Shown: positions 61,042 through 64,000 of the stretch, in pieces
How positions within the stretch are numbered: the stretch's first letter is position 1
Layout: each line of letters opens with the position of its first letter
Source of the DNA: Nicotiana tabacum
Lineage: Eukaryota > Streptophyta > Magnoliopsida > Solanales > Solanaceae
Direction: 5' to 3'
Length of the DNA stretch: 64,000 nt
Assembly: GCF_000715075.1 (NCBI RefSeq)
Contig: NC_134097.1
Location: 130,012,997-130,076,996 of the forward strand
Program-made: the position numbers and the translations under genes
The notes under the pieces: model-generated
Database searches by the model: none
The model's input: the letters and a program-made list of their open reading frames with translations, nothing else
Told to the model about the DNA's origin: nothing

Positions 61042-64000
61042 ATGGATGGCCAAGAACTGGACGCAAGTATTATTGATCCATTAAGAGAGGTGGAAGAGTT
61101 TGAGGTTGGTCTGAAAGAGGAGTTACATAAATTGAAACACCAGATAGTCGAAATGTTCTAGGCATGGATGAAAGGGCACCCCCCACCATCATACCCCGCC
61201 AACCCTGCTTTTGTCCCACCACTAGCTCAATCCCAAGAACCTCCCACTGTTGATTCATCACACAACATACACCAAGATTCACCCCTTACCACCACTACAC
61301 AAACCATACAAGTTTTACCAGCCAAAACAACCCCGTACCCCCCTCACCAACTACCCCTGTTTTCATAGAGCCTCCACCAGCTGCGCTCCATCGATCTTCC
61401 AGTGAGCCGCTATTCCAAACCCAAGTTAATCAGTACTATCCCCCAGAGCGTACCTTCAAGGCCCTAGATCATTACTCCTACACTCCTCATTTTGACCTTC
61501 CTGTTGAGGCTGAGAAACCACCTAAGAACCCGGAACAGGAGGAGATGTTTAGGAAGGTGAGAAGCTTGGAACAATCACTCAGAAACATGCAAGGGTTGGG
61601 AGGTCAAGTGAGCGTAGCCTACAAAGATCTGTGTTTGTTCCCTAACGTACAACTACCTGTTGGGTTCAAAATGCCCAAATTTGGCTTGTATGACGGGCAC
61701 GGAGATCCCGTAGCCCACTTAAGGAGATTTTACAGTAAAATGAGAGGAACTTGTGAGAAAGATGAGTTGTTAATGGCATACTTTAGCTAGAGTCTGAGTG
61801 GCGCGGCATTGGAGTGGTACACTCGTCAGGATCATAACAGATGGTATACCTAGGATGATTTGGCCCAAGCATTCACTCGTCATTTCCAATACAACATAGA
61901 AATTGTTCCAGATTGTTTGTCTTTGACTAATATAGAGAAGAAGCCTAGTGAAAGTTTCAGGGAATATGGTTTCCGCTAGAGAGAACAGGAAGCACGGGTT
62001 AACCCTTCAATGGAGGAGGATGAAATGGTGGAATACATTCTTCGGGCTTTGGACTTGGAGCCTACTTACTTTGGCCATCTGATCTCGGCCATAGGCAAGT
62101 CTTTCAATGAAGTAGTCAAAATGGGAGGAATGGTATAGGAAGGGCTCAAATCAAGCAAGATCATGAGCTATTCTGCCATTAAAGCAACTACGCAGGCAAT
62201 CCAGAATGGCACCGGAGGCGTGCTTGGGAAAAAGAAGAAAAAGGATGTCGCTATGCTCATTTCAGGATCGTGGCACGGCCTAGGGGTTCTCTTATCCACT
62301 ACACCCAACCTCGACCCCAGCTTCAAACCTATACCCCAACTCCATATAGTCCATCCCAACACTACTTCCCACCACCAGAGCCTCAGTACTCAGTCAGGCC
62401 ACCCCAATATCATGTTCCTCACACACAGTCATATGTACAACCCCCTCCTCACCCGCAATGGCGTGCACCAGCTCCACGAAACCCTTACCCACCTCCACAA
62501 ACATACCGAAACCCTGCTGGTCCAAACTTTCGGTCCAAGCCAGAATTCAGGAATAAAAGGTTGTAGCGAAAGAAAACTTTCACCCCCGCTTGGGGAATCT
62601 TATACCAGCCTATTTCAAAGGTTGAGGCAGTTGGATGTTCTGAGGCCAATTGAGTCAAAACTACCAAACCCCCTTGTAAAGAACCTAGATTATTCTCTCA
62701 GATGTGTGTACTGTTCTGATACTCCAGGGCACGACACAGAAAAGTGTTGGCACTTGAAGAACGCCATCCAAGAGCTTATTGATACAAACCAAATTGTGGT
62801 CCAGAGCCCAGAAGCACCCAACATCAACCAGAACCCATTGACAGCCCATGCTAAAACACACATGATTGAGATAGTGCACATGGATGGGAAGCCTAAGAAG
62901 CTTTCACAATCTGTCATGATGATCCGGTCTATTAAAAGTAAGTCAGTCAAGGACCCGGTTGTCACAAAGGCAACCTCTTCGATAGCTGAAGGATCGGCAG
63001 ATAAGTTGAGCATGCCAAATGATAAGCCAGTTGTGGTAGTTGAAAAGAGGTCCCTAAGTGATGATGTAGCAAAGCAAAAAAAGCCAAAGGTGATCGTGTC
63101 GGGGGTAGCAAGTAAGCCAGTCATAATTGTGGAGGGTGCTCGCATGGACCCTATCATTATCAAACCTGTAACCCAGCTACCGGTAGCTAACACCAAGGCT
63201 GTCCCATGAAACTATGAGCGAGTAATAGTGACCTTTAAGGGGAAGGAAGTGTAAGAGGAAGTTAACGAGGTCCAAGGATTAACTCGTTCAGGGAGATGCT
63301 TTGATCGAGAAGAGTTAAGGAAAGCTAAAACACGCAGAGACAATCCAGTTCTAGTGAAGAAATCGGTCACTAAAGAAGAGGCGGAGGAGTTTTTGAGAAA
63401 AATGAAGGTACAAGATTACTTCATCGTAGAACAGTTGAGAAAGACTCCTGCTCAGATTTCCCTGTTATCATTGTTGATCCATTCAGATGAGCACCGCCGG
63501 GCCCTGATGAAGATTCTGAACGAAGCTCATGTCCCCGACAAAATCACAGTGAACCATTTGGAGAAGATTGCTAATAAGATATTTAAGTCTAACAGGATCA
63601 AATTCTCGGATGATGATTTGCCTCTTTAGGGTACGGAGCACAATCGATCCCTCTATATCATAGTGAAATGTGAAGATTCTGTGGTCACAAGGGTGTTAGT
63701 TGACAATGGTTCCAGTGCAAACATCTGCCCTCTCTCTACTCTGAACAAGTTAAAAGTTGATGATGAGAGGATTTACAAGAACAGTATATGTGTCCGAGGT
63801 TTTGACGGAGGGGGAAAAGACTCTGTTGGCGACATCATGCTCGAGTTGACAATAGGACAAGTTGAATTCACCATGGAGTTCCAGGTACTGGATGTGACTG
63901 TTTCTTAGAATTTGCTGTTGGGTAGGCTTTGGATACATGTTGCCAAGGCGGTTCCGTCTTCTTTACACCAGATGGTGAAGTTCGAATGGGATAGACAAGA
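61042..64000 (+). pseudogene. gag-pro: Element C gag-protease, decayed and cut by the window edge
   Basis: It begins at ATG 61042, with a stop near 61159 and a frameshift near 61335. The gag core follows (KMPKFGLYDGHGDPVAHLRRF, GAALEWYTRQD) with several stops (e.g. 61788). From about 62275 to 62566 homology is in another frame (RAPAPRNPYPPPQTYRNP), then returns. The knuckle CVYCSDTPGHDTEKC has the same CX2CX5HX4C spacing, and the protease VDNGSSANICPLSTL lies near 63690-63735. It runs off the right edge in the protease. Confidence 0.85.

Overview
The window is repeat-dense plant nuclear DNA with no host gene I could recognise. Every coding region I can support belongs to a retrotransposon. 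The families are plant-specific: an L1-type LINE with a DUF4283/CCHC ORF1, an Athila-lineage Ty3/gypsy element with an extra 3' ORF, and two families of giant Ogre/Tat-type Ty3/gypsy elements carrying an ORF before gag. The LINE proteins look Solanaceae-like (possibly Nicotiana or a relative), but that is recollection, not a search.

Layout. (1) 1-876 and 51505-52276 (minus strand) are two halves of one LINE ORF1, plus the start of ORF2 at the left edge. They were split by an Athila insertion with TG..CA ends and a 5-bp target duplication (872-876 = 51505-51509). (2) The Athila element is 877-51504, with two 1303-bp LTRs (877-2179, 50202-51504), a tRNA-Asp-type primer site, and gag-pol in one frame (2324-7933) closed by seven nonsense codons but no frameshift. 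Its third ORF (9071-10093) has what looks like its own pyrimidine-rich leader and intron. (3) Inside Athila, at 10497, sits an Ogre/Tat element in a rare form, LTR-internal-LTR-internal-LTR: LTRs at 10497-13083, 28350-30950 and 46217-48815, and two nearly identical internal regions. About 200 bp of a third internal region follows, broken at about 49016-49025. (4) The Athila 3' spacer and 3' LTR follow. (5) 52524-53257 (plus strand) is a LINE ORF2 endonuclease fragment, inverted relative to ORF1, which is the pattern left by twin priming. (6) It is cut at 53258 by the 3.8-kb LTR of a second, decayed Ogre/Tat family (element C), whose ORF1 and gag-pro run off the right edge.

Each Ogre unit encodes ORF1 (DUF7745-like plus coiled coil), gag-protease with a G-patch-like tail, and RT, a degenerate RNase H, a second archaeal-type RNase H and integrase. 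A roughly 182-nt intron with in-frame splice sites would fuse gag-pro to pol. gag itself is split by a frameshift in both units, and unit 1 also lacks the last catalytic Asp of the second RNase H.

The most interesting signal is non-coding. A 65-70-nt element, CTACR..TGATTC-hairpin-GATAYGTAGGCA-hairpin, recurs in the spacers of the Ogre units (five per unit) and at matching places in element C. Its stems show compensatory changes, so it looks like a structured RNA module that precedes the ORFs. The spacers also hold a leader hairpin triplet, a 3' structured triplet, a 21-copy 41-bp array with an 8-unit higher-order repeat, and a 42-bp array. The Athila element carries its own family of long CG-rich hairpins, both in its LTRs and just upstream of ORF3.
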